A stretch of 64,000 nucleotides of DNA from CAYWNA01 sp964459305 (GTDB lineage Bacteria > Planctomycetota > Planctomycetia > Pirellulales > Pirellulaceae): contig CAYWNA010000007.1 in assembly GCA_964459305.1 (NCBI GenBank), forward strand, positions 70,632 through 134,631, read 5' to 3'. Shown here in pieces: positions 7,751 to 16,949 of this stretch. The notes beneath the pieces are model-generated. The model worked only from the letters and a program-made list of their open reading frames with translations, was not told where the DNA came from and made no database searches. Every line of letters begins with the position of its first letter. The first letter of the stretch is position 1. The position numbers and the translations under genes were made by a program.

Positions 7751-8073
7751 TGGGAAGCGAATTGCTGCTATTGGCCAAGACCGGGGCATCCGGTCTGCCG
7801 CTGATCGCCTTGATCTTCATCTTCGTTCTGGCGATCTTCGTCGGCTTCGAGATCATCGCAAAGATCCCGCCCACGCTGCACACTCCGTTGATGTCCGGCT
7901 CGAACGCCATCTCCGGAATTACGCTGGTGGGAGCCGTCCTGGCAGCCGGTCGAGGGCAGGACTCGCTGGTGATCGCCTTGGGTACCGCGGCCGTGGCCCT
8001 GGCCACGATCAATGTGGTGGGAGGTTTTCTCGTCACCAACCGAATGCTGGAAATGTTCCGTAGAAAGAAGTAG
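7750..8073 (+). CDS. NAD(P) transhydrogenase subunit alpha, membrane part
   Basis: A 107-residue protein made mostly of three or four transmembrane helices (LIALIFIFVLAIFVGFEII; LHTPLMSGSNAISGITLVGA; a last hydrophobic segment ending GGFLVTNRMLEMF). This is the C-terminal membrane domain of PntA encoded separately (PntAB-type, part of dII). LHTPLMSGSNAISG is a highly conserved block. It sits between the dI and beta-subunit genes with almost no spacing. Confidence 0.92.
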   Translation: MGSELLLLAKTGASGLPLIALIFIFVLAIFVGFEIIAKIPPTLHTPLMSGSNAISGITLVGAVLAAGRGQDSLVIALGTAAVALATINVVGGFLVTNRMLEMFRRKK

Positions 8074-8075
8074 CC

Positions 8076-9458
8076 GTGAACAATCCGCAAGAAATTGCCT
8101 ATCTGTTGGCGGCCGTGCTATTCATCCTTGGCCTGAAGGGCCTAACGCATCCGCGGACCGCGGTTCGCGGCAACTTGCTGGGTGCGCTGGGGATGTTGTT
8201 TGCCGTTGTGGCCACGTTGTATTTTCAGACGGGGCTGCACTTCACCTGGATTCTGGTCGGGCTCGTCGTTGGCGGAGCGATCGGGGCCGTGCTGGCGGTG
8301 AAGATCGAAATGACCGCTATGCCCCAGCTTGTCGCCCTGTTCAACGGCTTCGGCGGCGGGGCATCTGTGCTGGTCGCTGGGGCTGAATTGACCACACACA
8401 GCGGTGAGGCCGGCGGCATCGACGTTACCATCATCTCCGCATTGCTGGCCGGACTGATCGGGGCCGTGACGTTCTGGGGAAGCCTGGTGGCGTTTGCCAA
8501 ACTGCAGGAATTCCGGGCTTTCAAGAAGCCTTTTCGATACCCCGGCCAGCAACCGCTTAACGTCCTGCTGGGGCTGATCGCGGTGGGCCTGTTCGTTGCG
8601 GGATTGGTTTCCCCGACCGAGACGACGTGGATCTATTTGGCGCTGGTGGTGATCGCATCGGTGCTGGGAATCACGCTGGTCAATCCCATCGGCGGGGCCG
8701 ACATGCCGGTGGTGATCGCACTGCTGAACTCCTACAGTGGTCTGGCCGCCTGTGCCACCGGTTTCGTGCTGGGCAACACCGTGTTGATCGTCGCCGGCTC
8801 GTTGGTCGGAGCTTCGGGCCTGATTCTCACCTCGATTATGTGCAAGGCGATGAATCGTTCGTTGGCCCACGTGCTGTTCGGTACGCTGCAGCCGGGCGAG
8901 GACGCGACCCCGGCCGACGAGGTCTACGCCGGCAAAATCAAGTCGACCAGCGCCGACGAGGTGGCCATGCTCTACGAGGGTGCGCAACGCGCGGTCATCG
9001 TCCCCGGCTATGGCATGGCGGTTGCCCAGGCGCAACATTCGGTCCGCGATCTGGCCGATGTGCTCGAGTCGCGCGGCGTGGAAGTCGAGTTCGCCATCCA
9101 TCCGGTCGCCGGGCGCATGCCGGGCCACATGAACGTGCTGCTGGCCGAGGCAGAAGTGCCCTACGAAAATCTCAAGGAACCGGACGACATCAACCCGGCC
9201 ATGTCGCAGACCGACGTGGTACTGATCATTGGGGCCAACGACGTGGTGAACCCCGAAGCCCGAAACTCCAACAGTGCGATTTCCGGCATGCCGATCATCG
9301 ATTGCGACAAGGCCCGAACCTGCGTCGTGATCAAGCGAAGTCTCAGTCCGGGCTTCGCCGGCATCGCCAATCCACTGTTCGCCATGGACAACACGTTGAT
9401 GTATTTCGGCGACGGTAAGAAGGCCATCCTGGACCTCGTGGCGGCGCTAAAGCAGTGA
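8076..9458 (+). CDS. pntB: NAD(P) transhydrogenase subunit beta
   Basis: A 460-residue PntB: about 250 residues of membrane helices followed by the NADP(H)-binding dIII domain, with VIVPGYGMAVAQAQH and later GANDVVNPEARNSNSAISGMP, both hallmark blocks. The GTG start at 8076 lies two bases after the preceding stop. Together with the two upstream genes it completes the proton-translocating transhydrogenase. The gene after it begins one base beyond its stop. Confidence 0.93.
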   Translation: MNNPQEIAYLLAAVLFILGLKGLTHPRTAVRGNLLGALGMLFAVVATLYFQTGLHFTWILVGLVVGGAIGAVLAVKIEMTAMPQLVALFNGFGGGASVLVAGAELTTHSGEAGGIDVTIISALLAGLIGAVTFWGSLVAFAKLQEFRAFKKPFRYPGQQPLNVLLGLIAVGLFVAGLVSPTETTWIYLALVVIASVLGITLVNPIGGADMPVVIALLNSYSGLAACATGFVLGNTVLIVAGSLVGASGLILTSIMCKAMNRSLAHVLFGTLQPGEDATPADEVYAGKIKSTSADEVAMLYEGAQRAVIVPGYGMAVAQAQHSVRDLADVLESRGVEVEFAIHPVAGRMPGHMNVLLAEAEVPYENLKEPDDINPAMSQTDVVLIIGANDVVNPEARNSNSAISGMPIIDCDKARTCVVIKRSLSPGFAGIANPLFAMDNTLMYFGDGKKAILDLVAALKQ

Positions 9459-9459
9459 T

Positions 9460-10257
9460 ATGCGGATAATTCAGCTTAGCCCCGGGTCAGGAGATGACTA
9501 CCATTGCGAAAACTGTGCTCGCGATGCCGTGGTTGTACGCGCGATGCGCAAATTGGGCCACGATGTGTTGATGGTGCCGATGTATCTGCCGCTCGAAGCC
9601 GACAAGACCGAAATGGTCAGCAACGCGCCGGTTTTCTTCGGGGGGATCAACGTCTACCTGCAGCAGAAGCTCGGCTTATTCAGAAAGACGCCGCGTTGGG
9701 TGGATTGGCTGTTCGACAGGCCGGGACTTCTGGGATTGGTTGCAAAGAAAGCGACCATGACAAGTGCCCGTGACCTTGGCGAGACGACGGTATCCATGCT
9801 ACAGGGCAGCGAAGGAAAGCAGGCGAAGGAACTCGACAGACTCGTCGAGTGGCTCGGGACAGAGGAAAACCGGGCCGACATCGTTGTTCTCTCAAACATT
9901 CTCTTGGCGGGCCTGGCCGGACAGATCAAGGCAAGGCTGAACGTGCCGGTTGCTTGCCTACTGCAAGATGAGGACAGTTTTCTCGATGGCCTCAGTGAGC
10001 CATATGCGGGACAAGCGTGGGGGTTGGTTCGTCGATGTGCGCACGATATCGATGCTTTTGTTGCGGCCAACAGATCCTATGCGGAAGTGATCAGCGAAAG
10101 GCTCAGCATTAGCGAAGATCGGATGCACGTGGTGGATGCCGGTCTCGCCGGGGCATCGGACCCTGGCGGAGTTAGCGAGAAGTCTCAATGGAATGCTGAG
10201 CAGATGATCGACGTCTATGGGGTGGTTTGCCAGGAGGCGAGCGAAGGTCAAACCTAA
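9460..10257 (+). CDS. GT4-like glycosyltransferase, apparently internally deleted
   Basis: The first 230 residues resemble the N-terminal Rossmann domain of GT4-like glycosyltransferases common in planctomycetes (MRIIQLSPGSGDDYHCENC, later VPMYLPLEADK, FFGGINVYLQQK). At 265 residues it is about 150 short, and the donor-binding C-terminal domain with its E-x7-E motif is missing. The last 30 residues (KSQWNAEQMIDVYGVV) look like the extreme C-terminus of such enzymes, which suggests an internal deletion rather than a frameshift at the end. Probably inactive or only acceptor-binding. The start lies one base past the pntB stop. Confidence 0.6.
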   Translation: MRIIQLSPGSGDDYHCENCARDAVVVRAMRKLGHDVLMVPMYLPLEADKTEMVSNAPVFFGGINVYLQQKLGLFRKTPRWVDWLFDRPGLLGLVAKKATMTSARDLGETTVSMLQGSEGKQAKELDRLVEWLGTEENRADIVVLSNILLAGLAGQIKARLNVPVACLLQDEDSFLDGLSEPYAGQAWGLVRRCAHDIDAFVAANRSYAEVISERLSISEDRMHVVDAGLAGASDPGGVSEKSQWNAEQMIDVYGVVCQEASEGQT

Positions 10258-10363
10258 AAATGCGGCAGAGAGTGCCAACGTTCCATCGCTGGCGAAGAGG
10301 TTGAGTCGGCGCTTCGGCGGCAGTACTATGGCGGGAGTGAAACGAACGTATGGAACGAACGTG

Positions 10364-10915
10364 ATGAATGTGACTCTCATCGGCATGACGCGCAGCGGCA
10401 AAAGTACCCTTGGTGTGGCTCTGGCCAAGCTGTGGGGGTGCGATTTCTACGACCTGGACCGGAAAATCGAGGCCACGTATGCGTGTGAGTCGGGCGGGTC
10501 GCTGACCGTGCGGGAAATCTTCACGCAGCAGGGGGCCGACACGTTCCGCCGTGTCGAAGGCGTGGTCGTGTGCGAGTTGTTCATGCAGCTTAACGATGCC
10601 GATGGGACCAGCGTCGTGGCGGTCGGGGGGCGCACGGCGACGAATGAGGCGGTCAGCTCGCTGCTGGATGGTATTGGGGCGGTCGTCTACTTGAGGGTGC
10701 CCTTGCCGGTCTTGCTTCAACGGCTTCGGCAATCTCCGCTGCCAGGGTTTCTGCATGGCGACGCCGCGGAAGAGGAGTTTGCACGACTCTATCAGGAGCG
10801 ACACCCGGTCTACGAGCGGCTGGCCCAACTGACAGTGGACCTGGACGGGCTGAACGAGAGCGAGTCGCTCGACGCCTTGGCCAAACGAATTGAGGAGTAT
10901 GCACATGGGAGGTAG
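10364..10915 (+). CDS. aroK: Shikimate kinase
   Basis: About 183 residues from MNVTLIGM. Walker A is GMTRSGKST. DLDRKIE supplies the shikimate-binding Asp, and VVAVGGRTATN corresponds to the GGG-type substrate motif. It phosphorylates shikimate at O3 in aromatic amino-acid biosynthesis. The start is uncertain: in-frame ATGs occur at 10328 and 10364 and the frame is open further upstream; 10364 puts the P-loop at the usual distance from the N-terminus. The gene overlaps aroC by 11 bases, so two steps of the chorismate pathway are coupled. The sequence is divergent from classical AroK. Confidence 0.78.
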   Translation: MNVTLIGMTRSGKSTLGVALAKLWGCDFYDLDRKIEATYACESGGSLTVREIFTQQGADTFRRVEGVVVCELFMQLNDADGTSVVAVGGRTATNEAVSSLLDGIGAVVYLRVPLPVLLQRLRQSPLPGFLHGDAAEEEFARLYQERHPVYERLAQLTVDLDGLNESESLDALAKRIEEYAHGR

Positions 10916-11960
10916 CACGTTCGGGCACCTATTTCGCTTGACGACCTTTGGCGAATCCCACGGCGGGGCCGTCGGGGTGGTGGTTGATGGCGCGACGCCT
11001 GGGGTTGCGTTGAGCGAAGCCGATGTCCAGGCCCAATTGGATCGTCGCAAGCCGGGTCAGTCGGAGGTAACGACCCCGAGATCGGAGCCCGACACCGTTC
11101 AGTTGCTTTCCGGTATCTTCGAAGGGAAGATTACCGGGACGCCGATCCTGATGTTGTTGTTCAATCGCGACGCCCAGCCGAGCGCGTACGAATCCATCAA
11201 GGACCTGTACCGACCGGGGCATGCCGACTACACGTACCTGGCCAAGTATGGGCTGCGCGACTTTCGGGGCAGTGGCCGGGCATCGGGGCGAGAGACAGCG
11301 GGCCGCGTTGCCGCCGGCGCCATTGCGCGGAAGTTGCTGGCCCGTCGGGGCGTGACCGTATGCGCCTACACACTGCGGGCCGCAGGCGTCCAGTGCGAGA
11401 CGATCGATCCCGAACAGATCGAGAAGAACCCCATGAGGGCGGCCGACGCGGTAGCCGCCGCCGAGATGGTTCGACGCGTCACGGCTGCCCGAGAGCGAGA
11501 GGACAGCGTGGGGGGGATCGTCGAGTGTCGCATAAACGGGGTCCCCGCCGGTCTGGGCGAGCCGGTCTTTGACAGGCTCGATGCGGAACTGGCCAAGGCT
11601 ATGCTGTCGATCGGCGCTACCAAAGGTATCGAATTCGGCTGCGGCTTCGGGGCGGCGGACATGGCTGGCAGTGAGCACAACGACGCGATGGATGAGTCCG
11701 GGTTCGTAACGAACCACGCCGGAGGCGTGCTGGGGGGCATATCGACCGGCGAAGAGATCATCTTCCGTGTCGTGGTCAAGCCCACGTCGTCGATCGCCCA
11801 ACCCCAGCAGACGGTAAATGTAAACGGGGCCGAGGCCACCATCCGCACCGAGGGCCGGCACGACCCGTGCATCTGTCCCCGGATCGTGCCCGTGGTCGAA
11901 GCGATGGCCTCGCTCGCGCTGGAGGACCACTTCAAACGCCACGCCGCATTGCATGCGTGA
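10905..11960 (+). CDS. aroC: Chorismate synthase
   Basis: A 351-residue enzyme starting GGSTFGHLFRLTTFGESHG, the first signature of chorismate synthase. It also has the blocks RGSGRASGRETAGRVAAGAIA and, near the end, RTEGRHDPCICPRIVPVVEAM. It converts EPSP to chorismate using reduced FMN. The ATG at 10905 is favoured because GAGGAG lies seven bases upstream, inside the end of aroK. The active-site histidine of SHGG and the RHDP motif are present. No oddity seen. Confidence 0.95.
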   Translation: MGGSTFGHLFRLTTFGESHGGAVGVVVDGATPGVALSEADVQAQLDRRKPGQSEVTTPRSEPDTVQLLSGIFEGKITGTPILMLLFNRDAQPSAYESIKDLYRPGHADYTYLAKYGLRDFRGSGRASGRETAGRVAAGAIARKLLARRGVTVCAYTLRAAGVQCETIDPEQIEKNPMRAADAVAAAEMVRRVTAAREREDSVGGIVECRINGVPAGLGEPVFDRLDAELAKAMLSIGATKGIEFGCGFGAADMAGSEHNDAMDESGFVTNHAGGVLGGISTGEEIIFRVVVKPTSSIAQPQQTVNVNGAEATIRTEGRHDPCICPRIVPVVEAMASLALEDHFKRHAALHA

Positions 11961-12003
11961 GACGTGGTATCCGCGCCGAGACCATACCGGCATCTATGCC
12001 GAC

Positions 12004-12070
12004 GTAGCCGAACTCGCCAGAGTTTGGTTTTCCCCACGGCAGGGGACCAAAGTCTGGCGACTTCAGCTAC
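12004..12070. repeat. GTAGCC...GGCTAC-type palindromic repeat, copy 1
   Basis: The left arm GTAGCCGAACTCGCCAGAG(TTTGG) and right arm CCAAAGTCTGGCGACTTC(AGCTAC) form an imperfect 24-bp stem with a loop of about 19 bases. A second copy lies at 16422-16485 with the same arms. It lies between the convergent aroC and cytochrome genes, where it could also act as a bidirectional stop signal. Confidence 0.8.
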
Positions 12071-12102
12071 CATCTCGGCGCCAGGCCTCGCCCAGACGAT
12101 GC

Positions 12103-14541
12103 TCAATCGCGAGTCTTTCGCCGTCTTCTGCGACGCCAGTACCACAGCCCTCCGCCGAGGACCACCAACGGCCCGCCGACCGCCGCGGCGACTTGGAGCC
12201 AAGCGGCGAACAGCAGCAGCTTGTAGCGCAGCAGCGATTCGTGCTTGTCGGGCGTATCGGGAAGTTGGCCGGCATATTCGGCCACGTGATGCAACAGGCT
12301 GACCGCCAGCGAGCGATCGGGGATCTCCTGGTGACAGGAGAGGCAGACGCCTCGCCGATCGATCTGGGTCCGCTGCTGGTTATTCAGCGGCCTCGAAGCC
12401 TGAAAGTGGTGTCCGACGGTCTGCAGTTGTTTGCCGTCTTCGGTGACGATTCGCGACCAGTCGTCCGTGAGCCCATCGACGGGTGCCATCTGCGTCCGGG
12501 CACGCTGCGATAGAATGTGCCCATCGGTCGTTTCCAGGTCGACTACCACGCGTTCGTCCCACGGCCGGTTGAGCTTTCCGCCGCCGATGCCGTAACCCAG
12601 TGCCTTTTCCGAAGCGTGACACGACTCGCAGGTCCGGGCGTCCTTGGTCATGGTATGGGGGTGTAAAGGGCTCATGTCGAGCGAAAGTTGCCCCTCGGGT
12701 CCCGAACCTTCGGTGCCGGCCGGCGTGCGGAAGATACGATTCAGGGCGATTGGCTTTCCGTCCGCACCGATCAGTGTCGCCGAGACCTGGCAGCCGGGTG
12801 CGACGGGTGTGATGCGGTTCTCTCCGTTGTAGCCCAGGATCGGGTCTTCGAACCGCATGTACGACCGCTGCTCCTTGACTTGGCCGGGGATCATCAGCTG
12901 TGGGAACTTGGTGTCGTATCCTTGTTCGCCGCGATCGGCCGCGCACTCGGGGCTCTTGTGTTGATGTCCCGACGCCAGCCAGTCGAAGCACTTCTTGCCG
13001 TCGGAGTAGTCGATCCGCACGTGGCATCCGTAGCATTGCGGCGTCCAGGAGGCGTGGCAGGTGTAGCATTCCATCTTGCCAACGTGGCCGCGGACCGACT
13101 GCATGGCGACCAGACCTCGCAGGCTCAACTCCTTTTCCTCCTCGATCAGCTTCAGTGGTTTCAGGTCGAGGTCCTTGCCACCGGCCGTGTGAACGATCAC
13201 AGCATTTCCATTGCGAACGGCGTTGGTAAGCGGATTTCCTCTGGCAGTGAGTAGATAGCCGTCGCGGGGTGGGTAGCGCATGCCGTCTTGGACGTGAGAG
13301 GGAAGCTCGTCGGAAGTGCCGCGTCCGGCGGCCTGATCGGATTGATCTGCGATCTCATCCATGAATCCCAACGGCAGTTCCCAGGGATACGCCTGCGGCG
13401 TGCCGTGACAGTCGCTGCACTCGATTTGTACGCTCGCCAGGTTGGTCGCTGCCAGGTGTCCGTCACTGTGGACGTCGATCGAGGTGTGGCAGTCCTGGCA
13501 GGTCATACCCTTCTGGTAATGGATGTCCTGGTGCATGGCGATGTAGTGCTTGGTGTGCAGTGCCGGCTGGTCCTCGCCGTCCTCGGTGTAGGGCGACGTA
13601 AAGGGTGTTTCCATCAGACCCTGGTACGAGACACCGATCCGTTTGCCCCGGTCGTGGCAGGTGGTGCAGGTCTCGACCGGAATGCCCGAGTACTCGCGGC
13701 CGTGGACCGTGACCTTTGCGTCGCGCGTGGCCTGGATGGTGTGTACCAGGCAATGTCCCGGCTCGTCGCTGGGGATCGACTGGTCGTCGCCTTCGTAGAA
13801 TCCCTCGTTGCTGTACGGAACGTGGCACGATGAGCATCCGATACCCCGATAGTCACCTCGCTTGTAGCGTCCTTTCACGCCGTGGTGACATCGCAGGCAC
13901 TGGTTGCGCAGGTACGTCAGCGCGGCCAACTCCGGATTCTCGGCCAGTTGGGCGAGGTCGGTCGGCGCATCGGGCAGCCGCTGGTGGCTATCGACAAACA
14001 CGTTGGGCTCGGCGGCCTTCAGACGTTCCATGTAGGCCCGATAGTCGTCGGTGCCCAGCCGAGGCCGGGTTGGTTTGGGGACATCGTAGTTGCCGTATTT
14101 GTGCTTGTAGCCCGTCGGCCATCCAAAGGCCCAGAGGGTGCCTTGGATTTTGCCTGCCTCGGTCATCATCAGACTGCAAGGCCGCACGCGAACATGAGTG
14201 GGGTGACACTGCTTGCAGCCGTTGCGATCGTGTTCTTCGCGATTGATCCAGGGGCTGCCGGGATCGGGAAAGAAGGCACCGCCGCCGTGAGCGGTCTCCT
14301 TGTCCGCAGCCGCCGGATCGCCGCCGTGACAGACCACACATCCGGCCGGATCGTCCAGGTTCTCGCCCTCCTCAAGAATGGCTTCCAGCATTCCCGAACC
14401 GGGCTGGCGGATCGGCTCGATGCCTTCATGGCACTTTAGGCAGCCGGTAGCCGCCTCGTCCGGCTGCTCCGCCCCAAGGCTGGCGGCCATGGCGACGGCG
14501 AGAGGCGCAAGCGGCAACGCTATCCTAAGAAACCCTCTCAT
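12103..14541 (-). CDS. Membrane-anchored dodecahaem cytochrome c
   Basis: An 812-residue protein with a Sec signal peptide (residues 1-23) and twelve CxxCH motifs, with histidines at 38, 72, 113, 219, 240, 296, 352, 379, 496, 507, 642 and 737. One transmembrane helix (about 775-802) is followed by six consecutive Arg, so the haem domain should lie outside the cytoplasmic membrane, with the basic tail inside. The arrangement is that of a multihaem electron carrier or terminal reductase. No CxxCK haem, as in nitrite reductase NrfA, was seen. The gene stands alone with no cytochrome maturation genes nearby. GAGGTG precedes the ATG. The substrate is unknown. Confidence 0.88.
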   Translation of the reverse strand: MRGFLRIALPLAPLAVAMAASLGAEQPDEAATGCLKCHEGIEPIRQPGSGMLEAILEEGENLDDPAGCVVCHGGDPAAADKETAHGGGAFFPDPGSPWINREEHDRNGCKQCHPTHVRVRPCSLMMTEAGKIQGTLWAFGWPTGYKHKYGNYDVPKPTRPRLGTDDYRAYMERLKAAEPNVFVDSHQRLPDAPTDLAQLAENPELAALTYLRNQCLRCHHGVKGRYKRGDYRGIGCSSCHVPYSNEGFYEGDDQSIPSDEPGHCLVHTIQATRDAKVTVHGREYSGIPVETCTTCHDRGKRIGVSYQGLMETPFTSPYTEDGEDQPALHTKHYIAMHQDIHYQKGMTCQDCHTSIDVHSDGHLAATNLASVQIECSDCHGTPQAYPWELPLGFMDEIADQSDQAAGRGTSDELPSHVQDGMRYPPRDGYLLTARGNPLTNAVRNGNAVIVHTAGGKDLDLKPLKLIEEEKELSLRGLVAMQSVRGHVGKMECYTCHASWTPQCYGCHVRIDYSDGKKCFDWLASGHQHKSPECAADRGEQGYDTKFPQLMIPGQVKEQRSYMRFEDPILGYNGENRITPVAPGCQVSATLIGADGKPIALNRIFRTPAGTEGSGPEGQLSLDMSPLHPHTMTKDARTCESCHASEKALGYGIGGGKLNRPWDERVVVDLETTDGHILSQRARTQMAPVDGLTDDWSRIVTEDGKQLQTVGHHFQASRPLNNQQRTQIDRRGVCLSCHQEIPDRSLAVSLLHHVAEYAGQLPDTPDKHESLLRYKLLLFAAWLQVAAAVGGPLVVLGGGLWYWRRRRRRKTRD

Positions 14542-14834
14542 GGCACACCTCTGGGAACGTTTGAGTAGAGAAAATGCGATTGCGAAAGACGTCCCACCAC
14601 GTCCAGCATCATTACGTTATACCGCTACCGGGGAAAAGCCGCACTATGCCATGGCCGATTGTTGGAGTCCAGCCTTTAGCCTGTCCCCGGCAGCGTGAAG
14701 ACTGTGCTTCAGCGGATATTTCAAACCGGCCGTGGTATTGCCCGAAAGCCGCAGATGGGCACTCGTTGCGGTCGATCCAGCCCACTGAACGCCTTCGGCT
14801 GCAGGCCAAACGAAGTTGGCCGGTCGCGAAATGC

Positions 14835-16289
14835 TTACGACAGCACCAAGTCCTGTGCCCGAATCGGCAGCTTGCCGGGTTCGGGGGTTTCGCAGCCGGA
14901 GGAGTTGTAGAAGCCGGTCAGGTTTTCTACGCGGTCGTTGAACTTGCCTAATGTATCCTCGACCACAAAGAAATCGAATCCAGGAATGACGATGTCGTTC
15001 CAGTCGTTACCTCGGCCGCGCAACGCGACGTCCAGCATGGTCACGACCTGCTCGTCCAGCGGCTCTTCGGACTCCAGCGTGATGGCCCCATAGAATTCCT
15101 GGCATTCCGTGTAGCCGGCGTTGTGTGTGCCGGTGTAGGGTTTGAATCGGGCAAGGCCGGACGGAAGCGGGCCGGGGCCCGTCAATCGCTTTTTCACACC
15201 CTCGCTCCATTGCCGTCCATAATCCCTTTTCACCCGCGCGATCACGTCTTCCGTTCGCGAGTTAAAACAATCGACCAGACCCTGCTCCTGGCACTTTGCC
15301 GGTTTGCCGTGCCTGACGATGCCCACGTATTCGTTGAAGCCGGCGCGGAATGCTTCCTCCACCAAGTCTCGCCAGAAGGCCTGATAGTCCGTCACGCTGT
15401 AGCGGTCTTTGGTCGCAATGACCGATCGCCGGCAGCACGCCGTCAGTCCGTCGCGCTTGCCCGACGCGCCGATATGAACGAACGCTCCCTCCTGGATCGG
15501 CCGATTCAGACACGGACCGATCAGCGTGATGCAAGCTTCGTCTGAGCCCACCATCGTGGGAAAGCCGTAACGCTCCAGGCCCCACAGCTTGCCGGCAAAT
15601 TCGCCATACGCCGCGACTTCCGTTTCCAACATGCCGGGTTCGAGAACGGCGAGCATGGCACGCACCATGAGCGACGTGCCGTTCGATGCGTCGCGCAACA
15701 GGTCCATTTCGTTGTCGCTCTTCAGGTTCTTGATCCTCTGATAGGCTTCCTGAGCATCGACCACATTGTCCGCCCCGCCTGCGATCTGTTCCAGGTTTGC
15801 CAAGATGCCCGCTGGCAGTACCTGCCGCGGCGTGAGAAGCGCAATACGCCGCACCTCCTTTCCAGCGATCCGATCAAGGATGTCTTTCAGCGAGGAGCCT
15901 TCGACCGGATAGATCTCGTCGGCCAATTGGAGTGACTCGGTCGGATAGACCACCGTGCCTCCATGGCTGGCCAGTTGACCGGCCACGTAGACGCCCTCGA
16001 ACCCGGCGATGATTCCCGATCGATCGAGACCGTCCGGCCCAACGGCACCTGCCACTTGTTCAATAGCGACGTTTGTGTTGCCGAACAGGTACGGCACGTC
16101 GCCCGAGTAGTGCTCGTCCGAAAAGACAAAGCCCACGTCCGCGTCGTACGGCGGTCCGCAAATCGCCGCCCAAGTCTTCGTCCGCCGCTCGGCAAACTCC
16201 GACGTTGGTATCTTCTTGCTGCGATCGATTTCCGGCCACGAATCAAGGATCTTCAAGACACGTTCAGTCTTCTCGCGCCTGGATTCCAT
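14835..16289 (-). CDS. M24-family (creatinase/prolidase-like) protein lacking some metal ligands
   Basis: A 484-residue protein with a creatinase-like N-terminal domain (about 30-200) and a pita-bread C-terminal domain. The segment GAFVHIGASGKRDGLTACCRR aligns with the DxGxxxxGYxSDxTR block that normally carries two metal-binding Asp, and both appear replaced. A His (THNAGYTECQEF) and a later Glu (VVEDTLGKF) occupy the positions of other conserved residues. It may therefore be a metal-independent hydrolase, like creatinase, or non-catalytic. GAGGAG precedes the ATG. It stands alone on the minus strand upstream of the cytochrome gene, with 290 bases between them. Confidence 0.7.
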   Translation of the reverse strand: MESRREKTERVLKILDSWPEIDRSKKIPTSEFAERRTKTWAAICGPPYDADVGFVFSDEHYSGDVPYLFGNTNVAIEQVAGAVGPDGLDRSGIIAGFEGVYVAGQLASHGGTVVYPTESLQLADEIYPVEGSSLKDILDRIAGKEVRRIALLTPRQVLPAGILANLEQIAGGADNVVDAQEAYQRIKNLKSDNEMDLLRDASNGTSLMVRAMLAVLEPGMLETEVAAYGEFAGKLWGLERYGFPTMVGSDEACITLIGPCLNRPIQEGAFVHIGASGKRDGLTACCRRSVIATKDRYSVTDYQAFWRDLVEEAFRAGFNEYVGIVRHGKPAKCQEQGLVDCFNSRTEDVIARVKRDYGRQWSEGVKKRLTGPGPLPSGLARFKPYTGTHNAGYTECQEFYGAITLESEEPLDEQVVTMLDVALRGRGNDWNDIVIPGFDFFVVEDTLGKFNDRVENLTGFYNSSGCETPEPGKLPIRAQDLVLS

Positions 16290-16949
16290 CGCGTTCTCCT
16301 CGGATTATTACCTGTGTCAAGTAAACGGCCTCTGACCGATGCATACGGTTGCCCCACGGATGGCAGAGCCGACCCACGGATCCTCTCCGCCAGTCATACC
16401 ACTTGCGGACGAGCCTGACCGGTAGCCAAACTCGCCTGAGCTTGGCTTTTCCCTACGCTGCCCAAAGTCTGGCGACTTCGGCTACATGCGGTAAAGTGTC
16501 AATCCTGGCCGCGGGCGGTATATTCATCCGTGGGACGGCTTTGCCATCCGTGAGATCTAAGTTTCCGTCACCCGTCCGGTATTCGTCCGAGCCACATGCG
16601 ATTCAGCCGAGAATGGTGCCCTACGGAGTGCCTTGGATCAGCCTAGCAGACTCGGCCCGTCGACGCAAAACGGAAAACCGGCCACGCTGACGGTGTCCGA
16701 GTCTGGCAGCGTTCTTGAGAAATGCTCTTCGAGATTTTCGGGCGGACATGATTGGACCTCCCATAGAGTGTATGTGTTCGCGAGCTGTCAGAACCTGAGT
16801 TGTCCATCGGTCAGCACTCGCTGGCATGAATCGCCGATGCTAGAATGGACGTGTGCCGCTAATGTTCGCTGTTGCGGAGCAATCAGTTCCTGTATTGTAT
16901 CGGAATGCAGTGACGTGGGGTATTCCAGCGATCCACAGAGGGGAGTGTC
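16290..16949. other. 660-base gene-free interval with nested palindromes
   Basis: No coding sequence is convincing here. CACGGATGGCAGAGCC (16355-16370) pairs with GGCTTTGCCATCCGTG (16537-16552) with one mismatch, and the GTAGCC palindrome (16422-16485) lies between them, so one repeat appears to be nested in another. The remainder, about 16560-16940, shows nothing recognisable apart from the GAGGGGAG ribosome-binding site of the next gene. Confidence 0.6.
16422..16485. repeat. GTAGCC...GGCTAC-type palindromic repeat, copy 2
   Basis: The arms GTAGCCAAACTCGCCTGAGC and CCAAAGTCTGGCGACTTCGGCTAC match the element at 12004-12070, with the right arm nearly identical between copies. Two copies 4.4 kb apart, in gene-free DNA and with no coding capacity, indicate a dispersed palindromic family. 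Confidence 0.8.

Noticed and set aside
8142..9128. Minus-strand 328-codon open frame opposite pntB
   Set aside because: It is rich in His/Gln/Arg from the complement of membrane codons, with no recognisable domain and no ribosome-binding site. pntB on the plus strand is certain.
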